From NCBI RefSeq assembly GCF_005281475.1, contig NZ_CP040106.1, forward strand, positions 4,492,501-4,556,500: 64,000 nt of DNA, given 5' to 3'. Below are positions 43,383 to 53,267 of this stretch, piece after piece (the stretch's first letter is position 1; the number at the start of each line of letters is the position of its first letter). This DNA is from Echinicola rosea (GTDB taxonomy: Bacteria; Bacteroidota; Bacteroidia; Cytophagales; Cyclobacteriaceae). Under the pieces are notes generated by a model that saw only the letters and a program-made list of their open reading frames with translations, had not been told where the DNA came from and did no database searches. The translations under genes and the position numbers were made by a program.

Positions 43383-44321
43383 TTAACTTTCTGAGGCAAT
43401 GGAATAAACGACTTTCTTTACTTCCGCTGCCCAGTCTTTTTCATTTTTTGTGTTATCAAAATACTGGTAAGAAATTGGTTTTCCTACATGTATGGTTACT
43501 TTTTTGTTCTTTTGACCAAACATCTCATCTGCCAAATACATCATTTCAATATTTGCCTTGACACCGAGTTTTTTCCTTAGCTGAGCCAAATTATAAAAAA
43601 AAGAAGAGTTTCTTCCATCGATATAGACAGGTACCACATCTTTTTTATACTTTTTGGCTTTGGCGATAAAGCTTTTTTTCCACTCCAGGTCACTGATACC
43701 ATGGGACTGTTTTCGGGAAACCAACCCTGCAGGAAAAACCAATACGGCATTTTCCCCGGCATAGGTTTCTTCTATCAACCTCGCGGCTTTTCGTCCATGA
43801 CTTCCATGTTTGTTTACAGGTACAAACAACGGATCAAAGTTCTTGATATTGGTCAAAATATCATTGACCAAAAACCGGATATCCTCGCGGTATTTGCCGA
43901 TGGCGTGCATAAATGCAATCCCGTCAAAACCGCCCAGCGGATGATTGGAGGCAAAAATCACTGGCTGGGTGATCGGAATATTCTCTTCTCCCTTCAAAAC
44001 GATTTTCACTCCAAAATCATCAATTAGCGCATGGACAAAGTCCATCCCATGCAAATGGCCATAATCCGCCATCATCCTATTTATCTCATCTTCATGGGTG
44101 ATTTTTCGGATATAGTTGAGCACAAATCCTGGAATCCATTTCAGCAATGCCGGATTTTTGTCCCGGATCACTTCTTTTATTTCGATGAATTTTTCTTTCG
44201 ACTCCTCCACTGCCCATTTTATTTTTGTAATATTCCTCCCAAGCACTGCACTATTACACAGTAATAATTTGATTAACAGGACCATGCCGCCAAATGGGTG
44301 TTTTCGGCGATATAAATTCAA
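43383..44321 (-). CDS. GlsA-like O-acyltransferase (PlsC domain)
   Basis: The 312-residue protein has the acyltransferase motif I as FASNHPLGGFDG (NH.4.D), motif III-like VLVFPAGLVSRKQ and VPVYIDGRNSSFFYNL. The N-terminal part (LLKWIPGFVLNYIRKITHEDE) is typical of the long Bacteroidota form. In Bacteroides the homologue GlsA esterifies N-acyl-glycine. The start is uncertain: Met13 (44285) or a GTG before EESKEKFIEI are alternatives to 44321. It is upstream of the GlsB-like gene by 8 bp, so one transcript. Confidence 0.75.
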   Translation of the reverse strand: MNLYRRKHPFGGMVLLIKLLLCNSAVLGRNITKIKWAVEESKEKFIEIKEVIRDKNPALLKWIPGFVLNYIRKITHEDEINRMMADYGHLHGMDFVHALIDDFGVKIVLKGEENIPITQPVIFASNHPLGGFDGIAFMHAIGKYREDIRFLVNDILTNIKNFDPLFVPVNKHGSHGRKAARLIEETYAGENAVLVFPAGLVSRKQSHGISDLEWKKSFIAKAKKYKKDVVPVYIDGRNSSFFYNLAQLRKKLGVKANIEMMYLADEMFGQKNKKVTIHVGKPISYQYFDNTKNEKDWAAEVKKVVYSIASES

Positions 44322-44397
44322 GTCTTTGCTGTCCGCTTGAAAGGCTAAAAATACAAAAAAAATTATAAAGCAACCGCTAAATTACCACCTGCCATCT

Positions 44398-45243
44398 CTA
44401 CATATTCTCCTCAATGAGCACCGACTCCGTCAAAACCGGTGCTACCAAAAAGTATCCCAGCACAGCCAAGTCACCTTCTACCAATTCAAAATTACTGGGT
44501 GGATTTTGGGGAGGGGGACTGAACAATCCTCCATCATTAAACATCAACTCCACGATTCCCTCCATATACCGGTAGGCACTTTCATTGAGCCGGTAAAGGG
44601 CAATTCTCGCTTCATCTCCCGCTTGGAATGGAATGGTCTCTATCTCAAACCCATCTTCCAATGCTGACGTTCCAAACGTATCATCAAACAACAAGTAATC
44701 GGTCCTTGACACCAATAAGGTGTCATTTCTTACAGCTTTTACCCGGTAAAAATTATCCTCTTCAAAAGGGATCTTGCCATGCAAAGTGAGGTAATAGCCT
44801 GCAGGCCTCAAGAGTCTTTTTTCTTTGTACCGATAGCTTATGCTATCCAGCGTAGGTGCTTCCAACATGACACCCGATGAGCGATAGTGGTTTCCATTGA
44901 CGATTACATGAAGGGTGTAATGTTGCCCTTCGAATGCACGCTGATTATAGACTGGCAAATAAGACAAGGTCTGTTCCGAAAATTCAAATTCAATCCGCTC
45001 GTTGCGCTCCTCATGGACAATATACACCGCTGCATTGGTCACAGGCCGGTAAGCTGCCGAGTCGTAATACGCTTTGCTCATGGACACCTTTACTTGGTTT
45101 AGGTTACTTTTATCCGTCCAGGAAGCTTCGATTACCGGATAATGTTCACTTTCCCGCAAATCCAGAAAAACTTCTTCCTGGCAGGAAAAGAGGAATAGCA
45201 GCAATCCTACTAATAATATATCTCTCATAGTATTAAAATTCAA
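44398..45243 (-). CDS. DUF4249 family lipoprotein
   Basis: The 281-residue protein has a lipobox (LVGLLLFLFSCQEEVF, Cys near 21). A DUF4249 beta-sandwich follows: VIEASWTDKSNLNQVKVSMSK, YRPVTNAAVYIVHEERNE, GQHYTLHVIVNGNHYRSSG and APTLDSISYRYKEK. DUF4249 lipoproteins are coded directly behind a TonB receptor in Bacteroidota; here its start overlaps the receptor's end by 11 bp. It is probably a surface partner of that receptor. Confidence 0.9.
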   Translation of the reverse strand: MNFNTMRDILLVGLLLFLFSCQEEVFLDLRESEHYPVIEASWTDKSNLNQVKVSMSKAYYDSAAYRPVTNAAVYIVHEERNERIEFEFSEQTLSYLPVYNQRAFEGQHYTLHVIVNGNHYRSSGVMLEAPTLDSISYRYKEKRLLRPAGYYLTLHGKIPFEEDNFYRVKAVRNDTLLVSRTDYLLFDDTFGTSALEDGFEIETIPFQAGDEARIALYRLNESAYRYMEGIVELMFNDGGLFSPPPQNPPSNFELVEGDLAVLGYFLVAPVLTESVLIEENM

Positions 45244-47629
45244 AATTATAAGAAATCGATGGTAGGAAAGTAAACAGGTATGTCATCACCACACCTGGCC
45301 TCCGGGAATATACTGGCTCACCTGAAGCGGATTCGTAGTGGATGTCATTGTTTACGATGTCCTTAAACTGGTAGGAATAGGGGTTTTTCCTGCCATAGAC
45401 ATTATATACACTGAAATTCCAGCTTCCTCTCCACTTCTTCTCCTTGTCTTTATTTTTCCAGGTCACGGCCACATCCATCCGGTGATAGTCTGGAAATCGA
45501 TCTTCATTTCGTCGTGTATCGTACAAGGGCATTTCCTGATTGTCCATAGAATAAGTGCCAACGGGAAAGCTTACTGCTTGGCCTGTGGAGTACACAAAAG
45601 TCATATTGGCCGTAAGCCGCTCACTAAATGCATGCTGCAATACAAGCGAAATATCATGTGGCCGGTCGTACCGTGGATTATAGGCCTTCCCCTCGCTGAT
45701 TCCTTCAATCTGTCGGTACGTTCTAGAATAGGTGTACCCCAGCCAGCCAGTGGTCTTTCCGGTGTTCTTCTTCAGCAACAATTCGGTCCCGTAAGACCAA
45801 CCTCTTCCGTCCAGGACTTCCGTTTCCAAATGATCCGTGAACAACACATCTGCCCCTTGCTTGACATCAATGATATGATCATACGTTTTATAATATCCCT
45901 CCACAGAAACCTCCCATTTCCCATCGTTTATATCGTTGTACATCCCTGCAGAAAACTGGTCCGACATAATGGGCTGAATGTATTCACTGGCCAACGTCCA
46001 GCGATCTATTGGAAGGCCCGCGGAACTGTTGGAAGCCACCTGCTGGTATTGGAAATTTCGGTTATATGCACTCTTGAAGGACAAGTTATCGGTGATTTTG
46101 TACCGCAGGGCAATCCGGGGCTCTTTCCCTTGATAAAATGCCATCGGACGGAACCTACTGTATTGGACCGTATCGATGATAGCGGCATTGTCCTGTGCGG
46201 GGCTTTCATCATAAATGTATTCTGCACCTTTGCCTATCTGCGCATAAATGCTCCATCGAAGCCCTCCTTCCACCTTCAATTTGGAAGAAATGTCCAACTC
46301 TCCGGAAATAAAAAAATCCTGCTGGACTGCATTGCCAGGCTGGGTGGTGATCGGCGTGATCTGGCTTCCTGGATTGGTGGTCATGTCCACCGGTGAAAAA
46401 TGATAATACCGACTGTGCGCCCCCACTTCAAAAACGGCCCTCTCACTTGGAGTCAACGTGAAAAACCACCGTAATCCACCTTCAGAAATCAAATTGCTCC
46501 AGCTGAAGCCATTGTCCTCATCCATGACATCAATTTGGTAGTCATATTGAGAATAATACCCATTGACGTCCAAGAATGTCCTTTCGCTAAACGTCTTGTT
46601 CCATAGAATGGAATTGACCCAATTTTTCCATCCGAAGCCAAACATGTCTCCAGCCTGCAAATAATCCCTGCCGTAATAACTGGAAATAGAGACCTTATCT
46701 CTGGCAGAAGGCCGAAAGGTCATTTTAGCCCCCAAATCATAGAAGTACAATTGGTTGCTATTGATTTCCTCATTATTGGATAGCTTCAGAAAAAGGTCCG
46801 CGTAGGTCCTTCTTCCCGTGACCACAAATGATGACTTTTCAGAAAAAAGTGGGCCGTCCACGGTGATCTTGGAACTGATATTTCCAATTCCACCGGCTCC
46901 ATGGATCCTGTCTGTCCGCCCCTCTTTCATGGAAATTTCCACAACAGAAGACAGCCTCCCCCCATACGTCGCGGGGATATTCCCTTTGTACAAGTCCACC
47001 TCGTCCAATGCATCCGGATTGAATACTGAAAAAAAGCCAAAGAAATGAGAAGGGTTATAGACGGGAGCCCCGTCCAATTGAATGAGATTTTGGTCCGAAG
47101 ATCCACCACGGACAAATAACCCGGTCGTCCCCTCTCCTGCCGTCTGGATTCCTGGCAAAAGCTGAAGTCCTCGAAGTACGTCCACTTCACCAAACAAACT
47201 AGGGATGGATTTTAGCGTCGCTATAGGCACTACATTTCGGCCTATGTCCACACTTTGGGTAATGACTTCTTCAAGCTGTCCCTCTACCACCACTTCCTCT
47301 AAGCCGGCCGCAGTGGGTTTTAACGTTACTGTCAGCCCTTCATCCAAGCGATCCTGGCCAAGGGGCATTTTCTCTTTACCATACCCCAGATACATCACCA
47401 CCAACGTATCCGGCAAGGTGACGACGGGCAGCTCAAATCCCCCTTCCTCATCACTGGTAACTCCCTGCGTCGGTGACGATTGCCAATAAACAGTTGCCCC
47501 CACCAATGTTTCATTACTTTCTTCGTCCATGACGACACCTTTGAGGACATTTGTTGCCTGCCCGATTGCCAGTTGTGGGCATCCCAGTGCGGTCATTACC
47601 ATTATCCATAAGGATATAAGCTGTTTCAT
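45233..47629 (-). CDS. TonB-dependent receptor with DUF4249 partner
   Basis: The 798-residue protein has a signal peptide (LISLWIMVMTALGCPQLAIG, then QATN), a carboxypeptidase-regulatory-like domain at ~25-105 (LKGVVMDEESNETLVGATVY), and a plug at ~115-240 (SLFGEVDVLRGLQLLPGIQT, GLFVRGGSSDQNLIQLDGAP, ATYGGRLSSVVEISMKEGR). The barrel closes with SISYNFEF. It starts a two-gene unit with DUF4249. The ligand is unknown. Confidence 0.93.
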   Translation of the reverse strand: MKQLISLWIMVMTALGCPQLAIGQATNVLKGVVMDEESNETLVGATVYWQSSPTQGVTSDEEGGFELPVVTLPDTLVVMYLGYGKEKMPLGQDRLDEGLTVTLKPTAAGLEEVVVEGQLEEVITQSVDIGRNVVPIATLKSIPSLFGEVDVLRGLQLLPGIQTAGEGTTGLFVRGGSSDQNLIQLDGAPVYNPSHFFGFFSVFNPDALDEVDLYKGNIPATYGGRLSSVVEISMKEGRTDRIHGAGGIGNISSKITVDGPLFSEKSSFVVTGRRTYADLFLKLSNNEEINSNQLYFYDLGAKMTFRPSARDKVSISSYYGRDYLQAGDMFGFGWKNWVNSILWNKTFSERTFLDVNGYYSQYDYQIDVMDEDNGFSWSNLISEGGLRWFFTLTPSERAVFEVGAHSRYYHFSPVDMTTNPGSQITPITTQPGNAVQQDFFISGELDISSKLKVEGGLRWSIYAQIGKGAEYIYDESPAQDNAAIIDTVQYSRFRPMAFYQGKEPRIALRYKITDNLSFKSAYNRNFQYQQVASNSSAGLPIDRWTLASEYIQPIMSDQFSAGMYNDINDGKWEVSVEGYYKTYDHIIDVKQGADVLFTDHLETEVLDGRGWSYGTELLLKKNTGKTTGWLGYTYSRTYRQIEGISEGKAYNPRYDRPHDISLVLQHAFSERLTANMTFVYSTGQAVSFPVGTYSMDNQEMPLYDTRRNEDRFPDYHRMDVAVTWKNKDKEKKWRGSWNFSVYNVYGRKNPYSYQFKDIVNNDIHYESASGEPVYSRRPGVVMTYLFTFLPSISYNFEF

Positions 47630-47797
47630 GCGCTATGTTATGCTCTTTATTTAGAGAGCGTCTTTAATTTTTGGTGAACATGAATAGCAATTTGCTTGCC
47701 TAATGTTGGTCACTAGCTCCTTAAGATAAATAAAATTATGGGAATTGTTCCTTTTGGTATGGCAAGCTTTAAGTCTTTCCTTTTGATCCTAGATTTC

Positions 47798-47907
47798 ACC
47801 CTTCGACACGCTCAGTACAGGAATCTGGAACCGTTTTAGGGTGCCTGAGCGAAGCCGAAGGCCACCCACGCCACTCCATTCTTGCCAGCCCTGGGACAAA
47901 GTCCCAG
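47798..47907. repeat. Two intergenic hairpin repeats
   Basis: CCTTCGACACGCTCAG (about 47800-47815) and CTGAGCGAAGCCGAAGG (about 47845-47861) are imperfect inverted arms, of the same kind as the unit that interrupts intron remnant 3. CTGGGAC-AAA-GTCCCAG at 47891-47907 is a perfect 7-bp hairpin. The remainder of 47630-48077 should hold two divergent promoters, but none is clear. Confidence 0.6.
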
Positions 47908-48077
47908 CATAACCCATTTACGGTACATTTTTATATCCTAAGAATCAAGACTTTCTACTCATGTCTCACAACTTAACACTTCACCTTTCAGCTTCCGATA
48001 ATTTTGACCTTTCGTAAAGTATGCGATAATTTATCGCCTGTTCTTTCGTTTTGAATTAAAATTCCTAATTTCAAGGC

Positions 48078-49043
48078 ATGATTTGGGCATATCCTGACTT
48101 AACATTAATTGGTATATTGGCAGCCGTATTTGGCGTGCTCTATATTATTTACCTTGTGCGCTTTTATCGCATCAACAAGCGGCTGAAAGTCAAAAAGCAT
48201 CGACTGCTCATGAAAATGGGCTTGCGCATCGCGTACTTTTTGCTTTTTCTCGTAGCACTGGCAGGCCCTTCTGTGGGCAATGCCACCAAGGAAATCAAAC
48301 AAGAAGGGAAAGATTTGTTTATTGCCATCGATCTCTCACAGTCCATGAATGCCACTGACATCAGTCCCTCGCGACTCCAGCGGGTAAAATACGAGTTGAA
48401 AAACCTCATAAAAAACTTCAGCTCTGACCGTATTGGACTCATTATTTTCAGTTCGGAAGCCTTTATTCAGTGCCCTTTGACTTTTGATCAAAACGTCCTC
48501 CAGCTTCACTTGGATGGGCTGAACACCGGCTTGGTGCCAAACTTTGGAACGGACATCGCTGCCCCATTGGCCTTGGCAATAAAGAAATTTAGCACGGACG
48601 AAAACCAAGATCCAAAATCAAAATCCATTGTACTGATCAGTGACGGGGAAAACTTCGGTGACAACTTGAACAATATTCTCGACCAACTTAACGATGAAAG
48701 CATCAGGGTCTTTAGCCTGGGTGTAGGGACTGAAAATGGCAGCACTATTCCCAAAGGAAATGGCGTGATCATGGACGAATCCACCAATGCTCCTGCCGTC
48801 AGCAAACTGAGTTCCAACACCCTCAAGCGAATTGCCAGTGAAACCAATGGCCAATATTTTGAAATCAGTGATGCGAACCAAGAAATCCCGCAGCTGATTT
48901 CTGCTATCGAAAAGCTTGAAGGTGCCGTCACGGGCTCCAGAACGGTGGAAGCCTCTGCCAATAAGTTTTTCTACTTCCTACTGGCTGCTCTGGGTCTGGC
49001 TGTATTGGACATGATCTTGCCCTTGAAAACCATTAGTATGTAA
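48078..49043 (+). CDS. batB: BatB-like von Willebrand factor A membrane protein
   Basis: The 321-residue protein has an N-terminal membrane helix (LIGILAAVFGVLYIIYLV), a second near 50-65, a VWA domain at ~78-270 with the MIDAS motif DLSQS (Asp85, Ser87, Ser89), and a C-terminal helix. It belongs to the Bat (Bacteroides aerotolerance) family. The MIDAS Thr and second Asp are in FGTDIAAP and ISDGENFGDN. It heads a unit with two TPR proteins; BatA, BatD, MoxR and DUF58 are not in the window. Confidence 0.85.
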   Translation: MIWAYPDLTLIGILAAVFGVLYIIYLVRFYRINKRLKVKKHRLLMKMGLRIAYFLLFLVALAGPSVGNATKEIKQEGKDLFIAIDLSQSMNATDISPSRLQRVKYELKNLIKNFSSDRIGLIIFSSEAFIQCPLTFDQNVLQLHLDGLNTGLVPNFGTDIAAPLALAIKKFSTDENQDPKSKSIVLISDGENFGDNLNNILDQLNDESIRVFSLGVGTENGSTIPKGNGVIMDESTNAPAVSKLSSNTLKRIASETNGQYFEISDANQEIPQLISAIEKLEGAVTGSRTVEASANKFFYFLLAALGLAVLDMILPLKTISM

Positions 49044-49067
49044 CCTCTAAATGCCCGAAAAGGAAAC

Positions 49068-49715
49068 ATGAACAAATTACTTCTGGCAACATTACTCCTT
49101 ATTCCCTCTTCGTGGTCCAAAATTTCGGAGAAAAATGCGGCCATTGATTTGGCACAGGAAAAATACACCAAAGCTGAATACGAGGAGTCCGTGCGTCAGC
49201 ACCTTGCGCTATTGAACGAACATGGAATCTCTTCATCTGAAGCTAGTTTTGACCTGGCCCTGAGCTACCAGCTGAATGGGCAGGAAGAAGACGCCAAGAA
49301 AAAATACTTAGAATTGGCAGGAGCCCCTAAGCAACATATTGCCAGCTCCGCTGCTAATCAGAATGGCGTGCTGTTGGGCAGGGAAAAGAAATACCAAGAA
49401 GCCCTTAGCGCCTTCAAGGCGGCATTAATCAAGGATCCCACCAATGAGATCGCACGCTATAATTATGAACTGCTGGCCCGATGGCTGGACAAAAACCAAG
49501 ACCAACAAGAAGAGGAAAACCAGGACGAAAACAAGCAGGAGCCTTCCAATTACGCCAAGCGCATGAAAGCGGAAGCAGATAAATTGGTGGAGCAATTTAA
49601 ATTCAAAGAGGCCCTTGACGTGATGAGCAAAGCCTTGGAGATCGATGAAACTGTTTCTCACTATCAGGAGTTTATAAAGAACCTAGGAGATATCAATGAA
49701 ATCAATGAAAACTAA
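49068..49715 (+). CDS. TPR protein of the Bat cluster
   Basis: The 215-residue protein has a short signal-like N-terminus (KLLLATLLLIPSSWS) followed by tetratricopeptide repeats (AQEKYTKAEYEESVRQHLAL, ASFDLALSYQLNGQEEDAKK, GVLLGREKKYQEALSAFKAA) and then a charged QDQQEEENQDEN linker with one more repeat. It probably scaffolds Bat proteins in the periplasm. It overlaps the next gene by 20 bp, an unusually long overlap. Confidence 0.8.
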   Translation: MNKLLLATLLLIPSSWSKISEKNAAIDLAQEKYTKAEYEESVRQHLALLNEHGISSSEASFDLALSYQLNGQEEDAKKKYLELAGAPKQHIASSAANQNGVLLGREKKYQEALSAFKAALIKDPTNEIARYNYELLARWLDKNQDQQEEENQDENKQEPSNYAKRMKAEADKLVEQFKFKEALDVMSKALEIDETVSHYQEFIKNLGDINEINEN

Positions 49716-50376
49716 CATACCGTTCTTTCTTGGCCTTTTGGCCATAATGCTGATATCGGCTTTTTCCTCCGCAGCCCAAACAGCCGATACTTATTTTAAT
49801 CAAGCGGCCAAAAACTATGTCAATGCAGATTACCCAGGTGTTGGGCAGACATTGGCCGAGGGCTTGCAAAAATTTCCCAATGATCCCAAACTCAATGCCC
49901 TGAAGGAAAAACTAAAAGACGAACAGGAAAAGCAGGACCAAGAGCAAAAGGAGCAACAAGACCAACAGGACCAGCAGCAACAGGACCAGCAAAAACAAAA
50001 CCAAGACCAACAGCAGCAAGGGGACGAAAACCAGCAGCAGGAGGATCAGGGCCAGCAGGAAAAAGAATCCAAGGACGGGCAAGGTGAAGAGCAAACGGAA
50101 GAGGATGGTGCCCAGGAATCCGACAAAATGGAGGAAAAACGAGGAGAAAAATCCAACCAGCAAGAACCATCCGACAAGTCTTCTGATATGGAGAGTGATC
50201 TGAGCGAGCGAGAAAAGGCCATGGAAGAGCTACGCCAAAAACTCCAGCAGATGAACATTTCCCCCGAGCAGGCCCAGAAAATCCTTGACGCCATGGATAA
50301 TGCCGAAATGCGCTACATCCAGCAGACCAGAAAAAAACCAAGCAAACGGCCTGATAATAACCTGCCCGATTGGTAA
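49696..50376 (+). CDS. batC: BatC-like TPR protein with Q/E-rich low-complexity region
   Basis: The 226-residue protein has a signal peptide (FFLGLLAIMLISAFSSAA, then QTAD), one TPR-like unit (YFNQAAKNYVNADYPGVGQT), and then residues ~75-165 made almost only of Q, E, D, K and N in a repeating QQDQ pattern. The end is a helix (ALRQKLQQMNISPEQAQKIL-like, here LRQKLQQMNISPEQAQKIL) and a KKPSKRPDNNLPDW tail. The PW/DW ending is typical of BatC. The low-complexity stretch is probably disordered. Confidence 0.8.
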   Translation: MKSMKTNIPFFLGLLAIMLISAFSSAAQTADTYFNQAAKNYVNADYPGVGQTLAEGLQKFPNDPKLNALKEKLKDEQEKQDQEQKEQQDQQDQQQQDQQKQNQDQQQQGDENQQQEDQGQQEKESKDGQGEEQTEEDGAQESDKMEEKRGEKSNQQEPSDKSSDMESDLSEREKAMEELRQKLQQMNISPEQAQKILDAMDNAEMRYIQQTRKKPSKRPDNNLPDW

Positions 50377-50589
50377 GTTATGAGGCTTTAGTCCGGTGTT
50401 TTGAGTCTTGGGTATGTAGTTTCTATTACGGGAGAGGTTATATAGGATAGTGACTCCTCGTCATGGCCAACACATAACAACTGTAGGGACACAAAAGCTG
50501 AATTGGAAACATGAAACCTATCATCGTACCAAAAAACTTGCAGCCTTGCAACATTCAAACATTTTAACCTCAACAACCCATAAACCCAA

Positions 50590-51774
50590 ATGAAAGAAGT
50601 CTATATCATTTCAGCAATAAGAACTCCCTTGGGGAGTTTTGGAGGTAAGTTCTCAAGTCTCACGGCAGTGGAACTGGGGAGCCAAGCCATCAAAGGCGCT
50701 TTGGACAGGGCACAAGTGTCTCCGGATCATGTCGAAGAGGTGATCATGGGAAATGTGCTATCTGCAAACCTTGGCCAAGCTCCTGCCCGCCAAGCGTCCA
50801 TAGGTGCCGGCATTGGCTACGAAGTTCCTTGTACCACCGTCAATAAGGTCTGTGCATCCGGCATGAAGTCGGTGATATTTGCAGCACAATCCATCATGAC
50901 CGGCCAAAGCGAAGTGATCGTCGCAGGAGGCATGGAGAGCATGTCCAATGTCCCCTACTACATTCCCAAAGCCCGCTTTGGCTATAAATTTGGCAATGGT
51001 GAATTTATCGATGGACTCGCCAAAGACGGCCTGCACGAAGTGTATTACAATTTTCCCATGGGAAATTGTGCCGAAAATACGGCCAAGCAACGGAACATCA
51101 GCCGGGAGATGCAGGACCAATATGCTGTGCAGTCCTACAAGCGGGCTGCTGAAGCGTGGAAAACCCAAGCTTTTAGCAATGAGGTAATTCCCGTGACATT
51201 GAAGGGTAGAAAAGGAGAAACCATCACTGTGACGGAAGATGAAGAATATCAAAAAGTCATTTTCGAAAAAATACCCTCGCTGCGACCTGTTTTTGACAAA
51301 GAAGGCACAGTAACCGCTGCCAATGCCTCTACTATGAACGATGGTGCTTCGGCACTGGTGCTGATGAGCAAGGAGAAAGCCGAAAGCCTGGGACTGAAAC
51401 CCATTGCCAAAATACGGGGTTTTGCCGATGCCGCTACCGATCCGTTGTGGTTTACGACCGCTCCTGCCCTGGCCATTCCCAAAGCCCTCAAAAATGCAGG
51501 CATAAGTGCAGAGAAGGTGGATTATTACGAAATCAATGAGGCATTTTCAGCTGTAGCCCTTGCCAACCAGCAGGAATTGGACATTCCGAATGACCGCCTC
51601 AACGTTTTTGGAGGAGCCGTATCCCTCGGCCATCCACTTGGCGCATCAGGAGCACGGATCATGGCCACGCTTTTCACTGTACTTCAGCAAAAAAATGGCC
51701 ACATAGGCGTGGCTGGCATCTGTAACGGCGGGGGCGGTGCGTCAGCCATCGTTATCGAACGCATGAAAGACTAG
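50590..51774 (+). CDS. Acetyl-CoA C-acetyltransferase (thiolase)
   Basis: The 394-residue enzyme condenses two acetyl-CoA to acetoacetyl-CoA or the reverse. The acylated Cys is in [12 protein letters not shown] (Cys88). The C-terminal motifs are [15 protein letters not shown] (catalytic His-region), [17 protein letters not shown] and the second Cys in [14 protein letters not shown]. The full-length protein fits AtoB/PhaA. Its product is a substrate of ScoAB at 12.5-14 kb, though the genes are far apart. Monocistronic. Confidence 0.94.
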   Translation: MKEVYIISAIRTPLGSFGGKFSSLTAVELGSQAIKGALDRAQVSPDHVEEVIMGNVLSANLGQAPARQASIGAGIGYEVPCTTVNKVCASGMKSVIFAAQSIMTGQSEVIVAGGMESMSNVPYYIPKARFGYKFGNGEFIDGLAKDGLHEVYYNFPMGNCAENTAKQRNISREMQDQYAVQSYKRAAEAWKTQAFSNEVIPVTLKGRKGETITVTEDEEYQKVIFEKIPSLRPVFDKEGTVTAANASTMNDGASALVLMSKEKAESLGLKPIAKIRGFADAATDPLWFTTAPALAIPKALKNAGISAEKVDYYEINEAFSAVALANQQELDIPNDRLNVFGGAVSLGHPLGASGARIMATLFTVLQQKNGHIGVAGICNGGGGASAIVIERMKD

Positions 51775-51835
51775 CAATGAATTAATTTCCAGAATATCCC
51801 TTTAAAAATTACCTTTGAACGCTTCATCAAACGAC

Positions 51836-53140
51836 ATGCTTATCAGATCAACGCTGCTCTTGCTATTGATCCTAAACTGCTTCAGTGTGCGGTCTCAGGA
51901 TACGGTCAGAAATTACTATGATGAAGAGCAATCAAAATTGATGGAAATCTATTTTACCGCCAATGGCCAAGTTGAAGGGCGCTACCAACGGTATTATGAA
52001 GAAGGATCATTGCAGCTCCAAGGTACTTTTGTAAATGGTAAACGGGAAGGGGTTTTTGTACATTTTTATCCAGAAAGTGGAGACACCCTTAAAACCATCC
52101 GCTACCAAAATGATCTACGTGAAGGGACAGCCTTATCCTACAATCCAGCAGGAAAGCTTATTCAAAAAGCCACTTTTCAGGAAGATATGATGGAAGGAAC
52201 CCTGGAAAGCTATTTCCCGGATGGTACATTAAAAATGACCGGACTATTCCTCCATAACAAACCGAACGGAAAACATACTGACTACTTTCCCAATGGCTCC
52301 ATCCGTGCTGAATCCATTTATAAGGAAGGAGTGCTGGATGGTCCTTTTAAGAGTTTTTATGAAAATGGCCAGCTCCAATCTGAAGAACACTATTCCGAAG
52401 GCCAGCTGGACGGGCAAGTCACCGCATACTATCCCAATGGCCAAATTAAAGAACGGTCATTTTATGACGACGGGATGCAAGATGATGTTTTTGAAGGATA
52501 CTATGAAGATGGTCAGTTAGCCAAAACAGGAAGTTATAAAAACGGAAAGCCTAATGGTATTTTCAAGACTTATTATCCCTCAGGAGCCACCAAAGAACGT
52601 GTCGAATATAAAAAGGGAAAGCCCGTCGGCAACCAAATCCTCTATTATCCCTCAGCCAAAAAATCAGAGGTAATCTCCTATGACCGGGATGGCATCAAGC
52701 AACAACACACCTTTTACCATGAAAATGGCCAGTTACAAAAAAAGGTAAACTTGGTCAGTGGGCTACCACAGGGTCAGGTGGTGGCATATGACCAAAATGG
52801 CCAAAAACAAGAAGTAATCCCCTATCAAAACGGAAAGTGGCACGGTCAATACAGGCGCTTTGATGAAGCAGGAAACCTAATTTTGGAGCAGGGGTTTAGG
52901 AACGGAAAACAACACGGAGAAGAAAAAACCTATTACCCCAATGGCCAGCTCAAGACATTGACAGTTTATGATTATGGATGGAAGCACGGTCCTTACCGAT
53001 CATTCGGCCCTTCAGGGGATCTCCGAGTAGAAGGAAGTTTTTGGTACAACAAAAAATCCACTGCATGGGAGTACTATGACGATAAAGGAACCCTCATAAA
53101 AACAGAAAATTATGATAAAAAGGGTAAATTAGTTGAATAA
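51836..53140 (+). CDS. MORN/YwqK-type repeat protein
   Basis: From the ATG at 51836 the protein has ~434 residues, with a signal peptide (LLLLLILNCFSVRS, then QDTV). The remaining ~410 residues are about 16 repeats of ~23 residues of the form YY.NG.L...Y..GK..G....Y (e.g. FYENGQLQSEEHYSEGQLDG and YYPNGQIKERSFYDDGMQDD). This is the MORN-variant found in YwqK-type antitoxin proteins. A toxin partner is absent and the protein is exported, so antitoxin function is doubtful. Confidence 0.85.
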   Translation: MLIRSTLLLLLILNCFSVRSQDTVRNYYDEEQSKLMEIYFTANGQVEGRYQRYYEEGSLQLQGTFVNGKREGVFVHFYPESGDTLKTIRYQNDLREGTALSYNPAGKLIQKATFQEDMMEGTLESYFPDGTLKMTGLFLHNKPNGKHTDYFPNGSIRAESIYKEGVLDGPFKSFYENGQLQSEEHYSEGQLDGQVTAYYPNGQIKERSFYDDGMQDDVFEGYYEDGQLAKTGSYKNGKPNGIFKTYYPSGATKERVEYKKGKPVGNQILYYPSAKKSEVISYDRDGIKQQHTFYHENGQLQKKVNLVSGLPQGQVVAYDQNGQKQEVIPYQNGKWHGQYRRFDEAGNLILEQGFRNGKQHGEEKTYYPNGQLKTLTVYDYGWKHGPYRSFGPSGDLRVEGSFWYNKKSTAWEYYDDKGTLIKTENYDKKGKLVE

Positions 53141-53267
53141 TTTTCCAACAATTGAAAGGTTAAAATCAGCCTAACTCCTATTTTTGCTAATTAAAATTTA
53201 TTCGTTAACCTCAGGTAACATTCGATAGAAAATATCGGACAGTTGCCCCAAAGCAAGTGACAGCATC

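Noticed and set aside
45338..46396. Plus-strand 352-codon ORF
   Set aside because: It is antisense to the well-supported TonB receptor and its translation has no family features.
47891..47907. Terminator of the TonB receptor transcript
   Set aside because: The hairpin is upstream of both divergent genes and has no T tract; it is better seen as a dispersed repeat.
49892..50341. Minus-strand ORF over the Q/E-rich region
   Set aside because: The antisense of CAG/GAA-rich repeats gives long leucine/phenylalanine frames; the BatC frame explains the sequence.
51836..53140. Toxin-antitoxin locus based on the YwqK label
   Set aside because: No toxin gene is adjacent (thiolase upstream, purC downstream), and the protein carries a signal peptide.
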